Assembly: GCA_946479855.1 (NCBI GenBank)
Contig: CAMLHL010000024.1
Span: 1 to 36,868, forward strand
DNA from: an uncultured Pseudomonadota bacterium
GTDB taxonomy: Bacteria > Pseudomonadota > Gammaproteobacteria > Burkholderiales > Rhodocyclaceae
Length of the DNA stretch: 36,868 nt
Direction: 5' to 3'
Shown here: one piece after another, positions 15,944 through 24,206 of the stretch
How the letters are laid out: each line of letters begins with the position of its first letter
How positions within the stretch are numbered: position 1 is the stretch's first letter
Program-made: the position numbers and the translations under genes
The notes under the pieces: model-generated
Seen by the model: the letters and a program-made list of their open reading frames with translations, nothing else
What the model was told of the DNA's origin: nothing
Database searches by the model: none

Positions 15944-16018
15944 TCAGTCGGTGGGCTGTTTTTCCATCCGCCCCTGCATCAGCAGGGCATAGATGGCCGG
16001 GATGACGGCCAGCGCCAG
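15944..16018 (-). pseudogene. C-terminal remnant of a heavy-metal RND pump
   Basis: On the minus strand 24 codons plus a stop read LALAVIPAIYALLMQG, then RMEKQPTD. This matches the last membrane helix and tail seen in CusA/CzcA-type heavy-metal RND pumps (general form L-x-L-x-VIPxIY-x-L). The frame loses this character upstream of about 16019, and no rest of a pump gene exists here. It lies 60 bases downstream of cusF on the same strand, consistent with a deletion that removed the bulk of a cus pump gene and left its 3' end. The assignment rests on a short match and is inference. Confidence 0.5.
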
Positions 16019-16078
16019 CGGACAATGAATGGTGGCCGGGTGCCCGTTGGGGACTATTTCCGGCGTCGGCGATCTGTC

Positions 16079-16396
16079 TTACTTGGCGATTTCGTAGCGG
16101 CTGACGATGGCATTGCCGCCTTTAATCGCCGCCGCGAAGCGAATCTTGTCGCCGGCTTTCAGCAGGTTCAGCCAGGCCCGGTCGGCGACGCCGAAGGCCA
16201 TGGTCATCGGTGGCATGCCGATGCTGTCGAGCTGGCCATGCTGGATGACGATTTCACCAGCCGCCTTGTCGACCTTCCTGACCGTGCCATCGGTCAGCGG
16301 CGCCGCCTGGGCGGCAGCCGGCGGGCTGGCATGATGCTCGTGCTGGGCGAAGGCCGGCAGGCTGACGGCAAGAAACAGGGAAAGAAGCAGGCGCAT
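16079..16396 (-). CDS. cusF: CusF-like periplasmic copper-binding protein
   Basis: This 105-residue protein has a signal peptide (cleavage near AFA/QHE), a His-rich start (HEHH) and one CusF domain of about 70 residues. CusF is a small beta-barrel chaperone that hands Cu(I) or Ag(I) to the Cus efflux pump. The metal site is visible in HGQLDSIGMPPMTMAF: His53, Met64 and Met66 match CusF His36, Met47 and Met49. The capping Trp44 of E. coli CusF is Met61 here. The ATG at 16396 has AGGA upstream. A CusR-type palindrome lies 66 bases before the start. The pump genes normally linked to it are missing apart from the scrap at 15944-16018, so it may act alone or serve a pump elsewhere. Confidence 0.87.
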   Translation of the reverse strand: MRLLLSLFLAVSLPAFAQHEHHASPPAAAQAAPLTDGTVRKVDKAAGEIVIQHGQLDSIGMPPMTMAFGVADRAWLNLLKAGDKIRFAAAIKGGNAIVSRYEIAK

Positions 16397-16436
16397 GGGA
16401 TTTCCTCGGCTGAACGAATGCCTGCATTGTCGAGTA

Positions 16437-16449
16437 CTACGGTCGACCG
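16437..16449. repeat. Intergenic TACGGTCGAC motif, copy 3
   Basis: CTACGGTCGACCG, containing the palindrome CGGTCGACCG, sits between cusF and hflX, upstream of both. Confidence 0.45.
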
Positions 16450-16461
16450 GCGCCTGACGCC

Positions 16462-16480
16462 AAAATTACAATTTTGTAAT
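16462..16480. promoter_or_regulatory. CusR/CopR-type metal-response box
   Basis: AAAATTACAATTTTGTAAT contains the perfect inverted repeat ATTACAA-TT-TTGTAAT (16465-16480). The known E. coli CusR box is AAAATGACAA-NN-TTGTCATTTT, so the core ACAA-NN-TTGT and its spacing are kept. It lies 66 bases upstream of cusF. The likely binder is the CusR-like regulator encoded at 20871-21542. Confidence 0.7.
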
Positions 16481-16582
16481 CTGCCGCGCAGCGATCTGCA
16501 TGCCTGGCTGTGGCCGAATGCCGGCATGGAACGCATTGCCGGGTACTATTCGCCTTTGTCCATAGAAAGAAGCCGTCCCGGA

Positions 16583-17905
16583 ATGTCTGCAGAAGTCAAA
16601 GAGAAGCCCGTCTACGCCGTCGCGGCGTCCGTCCAGTTGCCGCACGTCAGCGATCTCGAATTCGAAGCCTCGCTGGCCGAGCTGCGCGAATTGGCCAAAA
16701 CGCTGGGTTACACGGTGGTCCGCACCTTCATCCAGAAGCGGGCCGGCTTTGATGCGACCGGCTACCTCGGGATCGGCAAGCGGCAGGAAATCGAACACTA
16801 CGTGAACCACGAAGCCGAGTGCGAGATCGACGCCATCCTTGTCGACCACGAGATTTCGCCATCACAAGCGCGCAACCTCGAAAAGGAAACCGGCTGCGGC
16901 GTCATGGACCGCACCATGGTCATCCTCGAAATCTTCCACAACAACGCCCGCTCGCGGGCCGCCAAGGCGCAGGTCGAAATCGCCCGCCTCGGCTACATGG
17001 CGCCGCGCCTGCGCGAAGCGGCCAAGCTGGCCGGGCCGCAGGGCCGCCAGCGCAGCGGCGTCGGCGGCCGCGGGGCCGGTGAATCGCACACCGAACTCGA
17101 CCGTCGCAAGATCCGCGACCGGATCGCCGAACTGCAACTCGAAATCGTCGCCATGGACGCCGAGCGCCAGACCCAGCGCGCCCGCCGCCACGAACGCCAG
17201 GGGCTGGCCAGCGTCGCCCTGGTCGGCTACACCAATGCCGGCAAGTCCACGCTGATGCGGGCGCTGACCGGCAGCGAGGTGTTGGTCGCCAACAAGCTGT
17301 TCGCGACGCTCGACACCACCGTCCGCACGCTCCACCCGGAAAGCGTGCCGCGGGTGCTGGTCAGCGATACCGTCGGCTTCATCAAGAACCTGCCGCACGG
17401 CCTCGTCGCCTCTTTCAAATCGACGCTCGACGAGGCCCTCGACGCCGGCCTGCTGCTCCACGTCATCGACGCCAGCGATCCCGGTTTCGAACGCCAGCTC
17501 GAAGTCACCGACCACGTGCTGGCCGAAATCGGCGCCGATGTCCTGCCCCGCCTGCGCATCTTCAACAAGATCGACCACGTCGGCGATGAAGCGGCGCAGG
17601 CCGAGTGCGAAGCAAGCTTGCGGGCACAGTACCCGGATTGCATCGTGATGAGCGCCCGCCGGCCGCAAGATGTCGCCCGGCTGCGCCTGGCGATCATTGC
17701 CTTCTTTCAGCAGGGCCTGGTCGAGGCTGAACTGTTCCTCCCCTGGTCGGTCCAGCAGCTGCGCAAGGATATCTACGCCAGCTGCCAGGTGCTGGAAGAA
17801 CGTGCCGACGAAGATGGCGCTTTCTTCCGCGTTCGCGGCGAACCGGCGACCCTGGAAGCCCTGGCCCGGCTGTCCGGCCAGGCGCAAGCCGTCCAGGGCG
17901 AATGA
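16583..17905 (+). CDS. hflX: HflX-family ribosome-associated GTPase
   Basis: A 440-residue GTPase that binds the 50S subunit and can split stalled or stress-arrested 70S ribosomes. It has the HflX N-terminal domain (FIQKRAGFDATGYLGIGKRQ and DHEISPSQARNLEKETGCGV), the Arg/Gly linker GRGAGESHTELDRRKIRDRI, and a G domain with GYTNAGKST (G1, about 215-223), DTVGFIKNLP (G3) and NKID (G4, about 328). The ATG at 16583 is chosen because the family homology starts soon after; the frame is open far upstream. The gene stands alone, not beside hfq as hflX usually does in proteobacteria, so it may be a second copy. The C-terminal domain LFLPWSVQQLRKDIYASCQV is typical. Confidence 0.9.
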   Translation: MSAEVKEKPVYAVAASVQLPHVSDLEFEASLAELRELAKTLGYTVVRTFIQKRAGFDATGYLGIGKRQEIEHYVNHEAECEIDAILVDHEISPSQARNLEKETGCGVMDRTMVILEIFHNNARSRAAKAQVEIARLGYMAPRLREAAKLAGPQGRQRSGVGGRGAGESHTELDRRKIRDRIAELQLEIVAMDAERQTQRARRHERQGLASVALVGYTNAGKSTLMRALTGSEVLVANKLFATLDTTVRTLHPESVPRVLVSDTVGFIKNLPHGLVASFKSTLDEALDAGLLLHVIDASDPGFERQLEVTDHVLAEIGADVLPRLRIFNKIDHVGDEAAQAECEASLRAQYPDCIVMSARRPQDVARLRLAIIAFFQQGLVEAELFLPWSVQQLRKDIYASCQVLEERADEDGAFFRVRGEPATLEALARLSGQAQAVQGE

Positions 17906-18117
17906 ATCCGGCGGGCCGGGGGGCGCTACCGATGGGCGACGGGATCGTTGACGCCATCAACCGTCGTCAGGCTGCTCGGGAGGCGATGCCTGCCTGGCCG
18001 GTTTTGGCGACCGCCTGCGGAAATTGTTGCCGTCATGGCGCCGGGTGGCTATTTTTGAAGTGTGCCGAAGCCTGAAATCGTGCCGGAATCTGCCTGTAGC
18101 GGCTGTTGCCATCGATC

Positions 18118-18804
18118 ATGAAATTCTCCCGCCTCTTCCTGAACCGTTTGCAAAATCAACCGCGGCCCGTTGATACGGTTGTGGTGATCGACGTTTTGCG
18201 GTCTTTCACGACAGCGGCGGTGGTGCTGGCCAGGGGGGCGTCAGCCGTTTATCCGGTGGCAGGCATTGCTGCGGCGATGACCCTGCTGGGCGGGATGCGA
18301 CAGGCGGTGTCGGTAGGGGCCGTGGTGGGCGGCGATCCGGCGCCCGGGTTCGATTTTGGCAACTCGCCTTCGCGTTTGATGCAGGCCGATCTGGCCGGGA
18401 AGAGCGTCGTGATCAGCACGGCGGCTGGTGTGCGCGGCCTGCAACGGTTTCGCGGCGCGCGGCGGCTCTATGCGGCCAGCCTGGTTTGCGCGCGGGCGAC
18501 CGCCGAGGCGATCCGGGCCGACGGGGCCGAGGAAGTTTGCTTGGTCATCACCGGCGAATGGGTCGATCGTGATGGCGACGAGGACATCGCCTGCGCCGAC
18601 TACATCGAAGCCCTGTTGCGCGGCGATCCGGCCGCCCCCGAAGTGTTCGCCCGGCGGGTGCGGGCATCGGATTTCGGGCGACGCTTCGCGGCCGGCACCT
18701 GGCCAAATCTGCCTGGCGCCGATCTCGACATTGCCGCCCACGCCGATCTTTTCCAATTCGCCATGCCGGTTCTCCGGGAAGGTGAGCAGTTGGTCATCCG
18801 CTAA
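18118..18804 (+). CDS. ComB-family (2-phosphosulfolactate phosphatase-like) protein
   Basis: This 228-residue protein matches the ComB family, named for the Mg-dependent phosphatase that makes sulfolactate in coenzyme M synthesis. Typical motifs are VVVIDVLRSFTTAAVVLARG (from about residue 21), the GFDFGNSPSRL segment and STAAGVRGLQ, where many members have STTNGT. Bacterial members occur without other coenzyme M genes, and the true substrate is often unknown; none of the partner genes is seen here. The ATG at 18118 was chosen over an in-frame TTG at 18106; neither has a good ribosome site. A 9-bp hairpin follows the gene at 18903-18929. The fold assignment is firm, the reaction is not. Confidence 0.75.
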   Translation: MKFSRLFLNRLQNQPRPVDTVVVIDVLRSFTTAAVVLARGASAVYPVAGIAAAMTLLGGMRQAVSVGAVVGGDPAPGFDFGNSPSRLMQADLAGKSVVISTAAGVRGLQRFRGARRLYAASLVCARATAEAIRADGAEEVCLVITGEWVDRDGDEDIACADYIEALLRGDPAAPEVFARRVRASDFGRRFAAGTWPNLPGADLDIAAHADLFQFAMPVLREGEQLVIR

Positions 18805-18902
18805 CGCGGGCCGGCAGAATCTGTCGCAACGCTTCAGGCGATCGGCGGGTGGGGGTGATTCAAGGTCGCGGCCGGAACTTTGGTCACGGTAGCGGTCGAA
18901 AC

Positions 18903-18929
18903 AGGGCCGGAAATCTGTCCTCCGGCCCT
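18903..18929 (+). terminator. Probable terminator after the ComB-family gene
   Basis: AGGGCCGGA and TCCGGCCCT form a perfect 9-bp GC-rich stem with a 9-base loop, followed by CTTCGATCATTTCTT. A second small palindrome, GATCA-TTTCT-TGATC (18934-18948), follows just before the next gene and could be an operator or part of the same terminator. Confidence 0.5.
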
Positions 18930-18968
18930 CTTCGATCATTTCTTGATCAGCCGCCATGGGAGACCCGC

Positions 18969-19253
18969 ATGTCGAAATGGATGAATTCGCTCTGGCTGTC
19001 CTTCTTCACCGCCGCCCTGGGGGAAACCGCCTTTTTTGCGCTTATCGACCCGCAGCAGCTTTACCTGTTTGGTGAGCCAGTGTCATGGAGTCCAACGGTC
19101 ATTTATTCCGGTGGCTTCTTCATGTTTTGGAGCCTGACCGCATTGACCGCCGCGCTGGTGACCCTGATGCAAAAACCCGGGGCAGAAGTGAACCGGGCAT
19201 CGGAAATCCGGGCCCGTCAGGCGAGGGACAAGGCGACGATGCGAACGGTCTAG
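18969..19253 (+). CDS. Small two-helix inner-membrane protein
   Basis: A 94-residue protein of unknown function. The ATG at 18969 has GGGAG six bases upstream. Two hydrophobic segments are seen: about residues 7-32 (SLWLSFFTAALGETAFFALI) and 42-66 (TVIYSGGFFMFWSLTALTAA). A charged, cytoplasmic-looking tail follows, with EIRARQARDKATM. The short loop between helices contains DPQQLYLFGEPVSWSP. The last bases overlap the end of the convergent ykgJ-like gene by four bases (19250-19253), so the two transcripts are tail to tail. Such proteins are common as conserved hypotheticals in proteobacteria; nothing here assigns a role. Confidence 0.75.
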   Translation: MSKWMNSLWLSFFTAALGETAFFALIDPQQLYLFGEPVSWSPTVIYSGGFFMFWSLTALTAALVTLMQKPGAEVNRASEIRARQARDKATMRTV

Positions 19254-19825
19254 ATCGCTTCCGGCCGGCCGGAAGCGTCGGCGGCCAGCTGCGCCGATCC
19301 GGGCGTTGCCGGCGCTTCGGCCCTGGATCGCTGGTCCGGCCAGCGCGCGAACCATTCGGTCAGGGGGCGGCTTTCGCCCAGGCCGGCCAGCTGCTGATCG
19401 ATGGCGTCATGATTGCCCCAGACCACGTCGGCCAGGGCGCCATCGGCGACGCGGCTTTCGATGGCGTGGCAATACAGCCCCTGATCGCGCTGCACATAGA
19501 AGCCGTAGCTGCGGCAGGCTACCGGACGCTGGGCATAGACCGGGCAGGCGCCGGTGCTGTGGTCGAGTAGTGGGCAGACGACGGGGCGTCCGGCCTCAGC
19601 GGCCAAGGCCGCCACCTCCCGACGGATGGCCGCCAGATGCTCCGGCGCCAGGGCGGCCAGGCCTTCCTGGAGCAAAGCCCATTCTGCCGCCGTCAGCTGT
19701 GGCACCTCGGCGAGGCGCCGGCAACAACTATCGCAACCCTTGCCGCACAGCCAGTCGGGGCGGCCCTCCCGGATGTTCCGGACGCGAGTGTCGATTTCTA
19801 GGTGGAGTTGGCCGAGCGCGGTCAT
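19250..19825 (-). CDS. YkgJ-family Cys-cluster protein
   Basis: This 191-residue protein belongs to the YkgJ family, which carries a CxxxCxxCC-type cluster thought to bind zinc or an iron-sulfur centre. The motif is CGKGCDSCCRRLAEVP near residue 27, and later cysteines lie in VVCPLLDHSTGACPVYAQRP, VACRSYGFYV and GLYCHAIE. It starts at ATG 19825 or at GTG 19831; neither has a clear ribosome site. It lies nine bases or fewer after parB and is probably cotranscribed with it. The C-terminal 40 residues are low complexity and specific to this protein. The molecular function of the family is not known to me. Confidence 0.82.
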   Translation of the reverse strand: MTALGQLHLEIDTRVRNIREGRPDWLCGKGCDSCCRRLAEVPQLTAAEWALLQEGLAALAPEHLAAIRREVAALAAEAGRPVVCPLLDHSTGACPVYAQRPVACRSYGFYVQRDQGLYCHAIESRVADGALADVVWGNHDAIDQQLAGLGESRPLTEWFARWPDQRSRAEAPATPGSAQLAADASGRPEAI

Positions 19826-19834
19826 CGGCACAGT

Positions 19835-20740
19835 TTAAGCCTGTTTCATCGCCAGAAATTCGTCGATCAGGCGGACCAGAATCTCCTCTTCATCGCCATC
19901 GCTCAGGCCGAGGAGCTCGGCGACCTGTCTGACCTTGCCGGGGTTGACCCGACGACGCAAGGCGGCGGGAGCCGCCGGGGGCGACGCCTCGTCACCGGGG
20001 AGCGCGACGGCGGCGCTGTTGGCAGGCTCCGGGTTGGCCGGGGGGCCCTCGGGCGCCGGCTCGGCGGCGCCGGGCTCGTCGTTCTTCTTGCGGCGACTGC
20101 TTTCGGCGGAGAGGGCGTGATCGACGATCTTCTTGGAGACCTTTTCGCCTTCCGGCAGTTGTTCGATCTGGTCGATCAGCGATTCCGCCTTGGCCTCGTT
20201 TTTCTTGCTCAGTTTTTCGAGCTGGACGGCGGTACTGGCGCTGGAGATTTTTCCCGCCTCGAGCAGGGCTGTCACTTTCTCGGAGAGCTTGGCGGCCGCG
20301 GTCGCCTGGTTCAGCCAGGTCGGCGGCCGATCGAAATGCCGGGCAGCTTCTTCGGGTGTCGCAAATCGCTCGGCGACGGTCTGAAGGGCGTTGGCCATGT
20401 CGCGCGGCTCGAGGGCGGCGCGGACGCCGAGGCCGATGTTCTCGAAAACCTGCACCTCAAGGGTGTCGTCGGCTGTGCAGCTGCGGATGATGACCGGCAC
20501 GGTTGTTTCCCCGGCGAGCAGGGCGGCCTGCCGGCGACGCTCGCCGACGATGACCGTGTAGCGACCGGCTACATTGGCCGGACGGACGACGAGGGGATGG
20601 ATGATGCCCATTTTCCGGATCGAGTTGACCAGGCCCTTGAGGCTGCTTTCGTCGATGTTCTGCCGGGCGTGTCCGGCATCCGCGTCGATCGTCGCGAGTT
20701 CGACGAGCTGGAATTGCGAAGCACTGTCTTTGAAGGTCAT
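19835..20740 (-). CDS. ParB/KorB-like DNA-binding protein, no ParA partner
   Basis: A 301-residue ParB/RepB/Spo0J-family protein. It has the N-terminal ParB/Srx CTPase domain with [27 protein letters not shown] (box II GERR, about residues 64-75) and [10 protein letters not shown] in place of the usual ENLQR motif. The helix-turn-helix lies around [21 protein letters not shown] Pro/Ala/Glu-rich linker and a basic then acidic C-terminal segment ([20 protein letters not shown]) follow. Chromosomal parB genes normally sit beside parA near the origin; here no parA, gid or atp genes are near. The order of domains resembles plasmid KorB. It could be a mobile-element remnant or a solitary regulator. 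It diverges from cusR and precedes the ykgJ-like gene. Confidence 0.85.
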   Translation of the reverse strand: MTFKDSASQFQLVELATIDADAGHARQNIDESSLKGLVNSIRKMGIIHPLVVRPANVAGRYTVIVGERRRQAALLAGETTVPVIIRSCTADDTLEVQVFENIGLGVRAALEPRDMANALQTVAERFATPEEAARHFDRPPTWLNQATAAAKLSEKVTALLEAGKISSASTAVQLEKLSKKNEAKAESLIDQIEQLPEGEKVSKKIVDHALSAESSRRKKNDEPGAAEPAPEGPPANPEPANSAAVALPGDEASPPAAPAALRRRVNPGKVRQVAELLGLSDGDEEEILVRLIDEFLAMKQA

Positions 20741-20870
20741 GGGGATTCCGCTGGAAAAATGCTGTCCGATCGCTGCCGGTGCTTCCGGCGGACGGCTGCG
20801 ACGATCGGCAAAGGGGCGGCATATTCGTCTTTTTCTGTCGGTTTTTCAACCGCTCGGGCAAAATGCCGCC

Positions 20871-21542
20871 ATGAAAATCCTCATTGTCGAAGACGAAGCA
20901 AAGACAGGCGACTATCTCAAGCAGGGCCTCGGCGAGGCCGGCTTTGCAGCCGATCTGGCGCGCAACGGGCTGGACGGCATGCACGAGGGACTGGTTGGCG
21001 ACTACGACCTGCTGATCCTCGATGTCAATCTGCCCGGGCTGGACGGCTGGCAGGTGCTGAAGGCCCTGCGCGCCGCCGGACGCGATCTGCCGGTGCTCTT
21101 CCTGACGGCCCGCGACCAGGTCGAGGACCGGGTCAAGGGGCTGGAACTCGGGGCCGACGATTATCTGGTCAAGCCCTTCGCCTTTTCCGAATTGCTTGCC
21201 CGCGTCCGCACGCTGCTCCGCCGGGGCCGGGCCAAGGAGGCCGAGCGTCTGGTGCTGGCCGATCTCGAACTCGATGTGCTGAAGCGCCGGGCGACCCGGG
21301 CGGGCCAGCGCATCGACCTGACCGCCAAGGAGTTCGCGCTGCTCGAACTCTTCCTGCGCCGCCCCGGCGAGGTACTGGCCCGCAGCTTCATCGCCTCGCA
21401 GGTCTGGGACATGAATTTCGAGTCCGACACCAATGTCGTCGAGGTGGCCATCCGCCGCCTGCGCGCCAAGGTCGATGAACACTTCTCGCCCCGCCTGATC
21501 CATACCCTGCGCGGCATGGGCTACGTCATGGAAATCCGTTGA
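20871..21542 (+). CDS. cusR: Heavy-metal response regulator, CusR/CopR type
   Basis: A 223-residue OmpR-family response regulator very close to CusR. The receiver domain has the acidic pocket VEDE and phospho-acceptor Asp51 in [14 protein letters not shown], followed by [20 protein letters not shown]. The winged-helix domain has [20 protein letters not shown] and [20 protein letters not shown]. The [10 protein letters not shown] segment is diagnostic for CusR/CopR/PcoR/CzcR regulators of copper, silver or zinc resistance. Its predicted target in this window is the ATTACAA-NN-TTGTAAT box before cusF. The gene diverges from parB (130 bases) and overlaps the kinase gene by four bases. Confidence 0.92.
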   Translation: MKILIVEDEAKTGDYLKQGLGEAGFAADLARNGLDGMHEGLVGDYDLLILDVNLPGLDGWQVLKALRAAGRDLPVLFLTARDQVEDRVKGLELGADDYLVKPFAFSELLARVRTLLRRGRAKEAERLVLADLELDVLKRRATRAGQRIDLTAKEFALLELFLRRPGEVLARSFIASQVWDMNFESDTNVVEVAIRRLRAKVDEHFSPRLIHTLRGMGYVMEIR

Positions 21543-22894
21543 TCGTGGCCGGCTGGCGGCATTCGATCACCCTGCGCCTGTCCCTGGCCTTCGCCCTGCT
21601 GGCCACGGTCGTTTTTGCCGCTCTCGGCCTCTACTTCAGCAGCGCCGCCGATGCCCACATGGCCGAACTCGACACCCATGAGCTGTTCGGCAAACTGGCG
21701 CTGATCGGCCATGTCGGCGCCCGGGAGCAATCGCCAGAGGCCTTCGCGGCCCGCCTCGGCGATGCCTTGATTGGCGAGCATGGCATCATGGTGACGGTCG
21801 ACGGTAAAAAAGGGGCAATTTTCAGATGGCCGAACTCCGATAGCGCCGGGCCGCTGGCTGCCGCCCAGGTCGCGCTGGGGCGGGTGCCGACCCGCCTGGC
21901 CATCGGTGGCGCCGAGTACCGGGTGGCGGCGGCCGACATGGACACCGTCTGGGGCGGCAGCGCGCATGTTGTCGTCGCCCGTGACATTCGCCACCATACC
22001 GAGTTCCTCGATCAACTGCGGCATGACTTCTGGCTGGCCATTGTGGCAGCGGCGCTGCTGACCGCCATCGTCGGCGCCCTGGTCGTTCGTCATGGCCTGC
22101 ATCCGGTGCGTGACATCGCTGGCGCCGCCGGCCGCATTTCGGCCGGGCAACTGGCCGAGCGCATTCCGGAGCAGGGCGTGCCGCCGGAACTGGCCGATCT
22201 GGTCAAGGCCTTCAATGACATGCTCGGCCGGCTGGAAGAGTCGTTCAAGCGGCTGTCCGATTTCTCGGCCGATCTGGCCCATGAACTGCGCACGCCGATC
22301 CACAGCCTGCGCATGCAGGCCGAAGTCTCGCTCGGCAAGGCGCGCGATGCCGACGAATACCGTGAGCTGCTGGCCTCCAACCTGGAGGAATACGAACGCC
22401 TGTCGCGGATCATCGCCGACATGCTGTTCCTGGCCAAGGCCGATCACGGGCTGCTCGTGCCGCACAAGGAGGCGGTGCCCGTACTCGACCTCTGCCGGCG
22501 ACTGGCCGATTACTACGGCATCCTGGCCGAGGAGATCAGCCTCGAGCTGTCCGGCGAAAACCTGGTCGTTCAGGGGGATCGCCTGATGCTCGAACGGGCG
22601 ATCGGCAACCTGCTGGCCAATGCCATTCGGCACACGCCGGCCGGTGGGCGCGTCGGACTTGGCGTCGGGCGGGAGGACGGGCTGGCCGTAATCACGGTGG
22701 CCAACACCGGGGTGCCCATTCCAACGGCGGTACTGCCGACGATTTTCGAGCGCTTCATCCGGGCCGACCAGGGCGGCGACGGTAGCGGACTGGGGCTGGC
22801 CATTGTCCGCTCCATCGTCCTCGCGCACGGCGGCCGGGTCGCCGTCCGTTCCGATGCGCGCGGCACCGTATTTACCATTGCGCTGCCGGTCTGA
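21539..22894 (+). CDS. cusS: Heavy-metal sensor histidine kinase, CusS type
   Basis: A 451-residue membrane kinase paired with the CusR-like regulator. There are two transmembrane helices (about 12-33 and 165-184) around a periplasmic sensor of about 130 residues, then a HAMP domain ([20 protein letters not shown]), the dimerisation and phospho-acceptor segment [20 protein letters not shown] (His248), the N box [16 protein letters not shown] and the G box [24 protein letters not shown] at 21539 overlaps the cusR stop codon and has GGA six bases before it; a GTG at 21545 is an alternative start. The periplasmic domain would sense Cu(I)/Ag(I), as in the family. No metal-ligand cluster could be picked out with certainty. 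Confidence 0.9.
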   Translation: MIVAGWRHSITLRLSLAFALLATVVFAALGLYFSSAADAHMAELDTHELFGKLALIGHVGAREQSPEAFAARLGDALIGEHGIMVTVDGKKGAIFRWPNSDSAGPLAAAQVALGRVPTRLAIGGAEYRVAAADMDTVWGGSAHVVVARDIRHHTEFLDQLRHDFWLAIVAAALLTAIVGALVVRHGLHPVRDIAGAAGRISAGQLAERIPEQGVPPELADLVKAFNDMLGRLEESFKRLSDFSADLAHELRTPIHSLRMQAEVSLGKARDADEYRELLASNLEEYERLSRIIADMLFLAKADHGLLVPHKEAVPVLDLCRRLADYYGILAEEISLELSGENLVVQGDRLMLERAIGNLLANAIRHTPAGGRVGLGVGREDGLAVITVANTGVPIPTAVLPTIFERFIRADQGGDGSGLGLAIVRSIVLAHGGRVAVRSDARGTVFTIALPV

Positions 22895-23013
22895 GGTGGT
22901 GCTGCGTCGGAACTCTGGGTCTGTTTCCGGTCTAATTTTCTGGAGTTAGGCCTGCGGTCGCGCGGTGCGGCCGGCTGGCCATAATCATCTGTTCTGCGCT
23001 CGGGAGACGGCTG

Positions 23014-24027
23014 ATGACCAAGAAACCTGAACGGCGCAAGGGAACACCGAGAGCCTGGGTCAATCGGCAAATTCGCTTGCCGCTGGTCCTGGCATCGGTG
23101 TTCTGGTCGATAGCGCATGCCGATACCCGGCCAGCCCCGGCGATGGATGGAACGACCATTGCCGATAGTCGGAAAATGGGTCTCAAAATCAAGGTTGAGG
23201 ATGGCGGCTGGGGAACGGCGCGAAGCGATAACATCGAAGCCGTGCTTTATGCGGTGGCCGATGAATTATTGACCCGCTTGCCAAAGAAACTGACCGCGCC
23301 GATCGTCGTCGCCCATACCGACGGCAATCCGGTCGCCCTATATGATCGCGGGCCGAACGGGGAATATCGGGTGCATCTCCACGCCAAAGGGCAGAACTGG
23401 CATCTCTATGTTTATGAGTTCGCCCATGAGTTGTGCCATATCCTGTCCAATTACGAAGAAAACCTCGGGGCTGACACCACCAAATACAACCAATGGTTTG
23501 AGGAGACGCTGTGCGAAACCGCGTCGCTCTATACGCTGCAAAGTCTGGCAGTGACCTGGGAAAAGTCGGCGCCGCCGGTCGTCGGGGTGGACGAATCCAA
23601 GAATCTCCGTCGTTTCTTCGAGCATCTGGTGGCCGAAGGGCATCGCCAGCTGCCGGCGCATACGCCCTTGGCCGACTGGCTGAAGGACAACGAGGAAGCG
23701 TTGCGACAGAATCCCTATCTGCGGGAGAAGAATGAGGTCGTGGCCAACCTGCTGCTGCCGCTGTTTCTGCAGAACAATCCGCAGAATTGGGATGCGCTGA
23801 GCTACCTGAACCTCGATCCGGCCGATGCACGGAGCAATTTCGACGATTTCCTGCAGCACTGGTATCGGAATGCACCGGTGGAGCACAAGCATTTCATCGC
23901 CAGCGTGCTCGGCTTGCTGGCGAGCGATGCCAATACGGGCGTCGGAAGACTGGCTTCGCTCAGGGATTCGGCGGCCGTCTCGGCGGCGCCCGCGGAGGCC
24001 GAATTTAAAATCGGCTTGACGCGGTAA
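23014..24027 (+). CDS. Secreted HExxH protein, putative zinc metallopeptidase
   Basis: This 337-residue protein is not recognised as a named family. ATG 23014 has GGGAG seven bases upstream. A signal peptide with a long basic start (MTKKPERRKG) has its core at LPLVLASVFWSIAHA, with cleavage probably before Asp37. The mature part carries HELCH at residues 138-142 inside YVYEFAHELCHIL, and 22 residues later QWFEETLCETASLYTL. An HExxH followed by WF-E-E about 20 residues on is the layout of gluzincin-type zinc peptidases, with Glu164 as likely third ligand. The rest is helical, with no membrane anchor. It follows cusRS by 119 bases on the same strand and precedes the twin-repeat exported protein. 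Catalytic activity and substrate are inference. Confidence 0.7.
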   Translation: MTKKPERRKGTPRAWVNRQIRLPLVLASVFWSIAHADTRPAPAMDGTTIADSRKMGLKIKVEDGGWGTARSDNIEAVLYAVADELLTRLPKKLTAPIVVAHTDGNPVALYDRGPNGEYRVHLHAKGQNWHLYVYEFAHELCHILSNYEENLGADTTKYNQWFEETLCETASLYTLQSLAVTWEKSAPPVVGVDESKNLRRFFEHLVAEGHRQLPAHTPLADWLKDNEEALRQNPYLREKNEVVANLLLPLFLQNNPQNWDALSYLNLDPADARSNFDDFLQHWYRNAPVEHKHFIASVLGLLASDANTGVGRLASLRDSAAVSAAPAEAEFKIGLTR

Positions 24028-24096
24028 GTCACGAACTTTCGGGATTTCTGCGGGTCAATACCGCATGCATTCCGTAATGAGATGCAATACCGAATG

Positions 24097-24111
24097 ACCT
24101 GTTCGACAGGT
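24097..24111. repeat. Small inverted repeat before the twin-repeat gene
   Basis: ACCTGT-TCG-ACAGGT is a perfect 6+3+6 palindrome, 70 bases after the metallopeptidase stop codon and 96 before the next gene. It could be an operator or a weak terminator. Just before it, the related 14-mers GCATTCCGTAATGA and GCAATACCGAATGA occur in tandem (10 of 14 identical). Confidence 0.3.
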
Positions 24112-24206
24112 TGGCGGGTGATGTGACTTTGCTCCGAGCCAGTGGCCGGGAAAGTGAGTGATATACCAAGCGGTTTAAGGGAGGACCCTAACGTGAGGAG
24201 AATATC

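Noticed and set aside
15944..16078. Intact RND pump gene next to cusF
   Set aside because: Only the last 24 codons resemble a pump; upstream sequence in the same frame loses similarity and cusF occupies the place.
16025..16582. Longer hflX starting at 16025
   Set aside because: The extension overlaps cusF antisense and lacks HflX similarity; the ATG at 16583 fits the family.
24061..24130. Possible sigma-54 promoter (TGGC...TTTGCT) before the twin-repeat gene
   Set aside because: The GG-to-GC spacing is 18 bases rather than the required 12.
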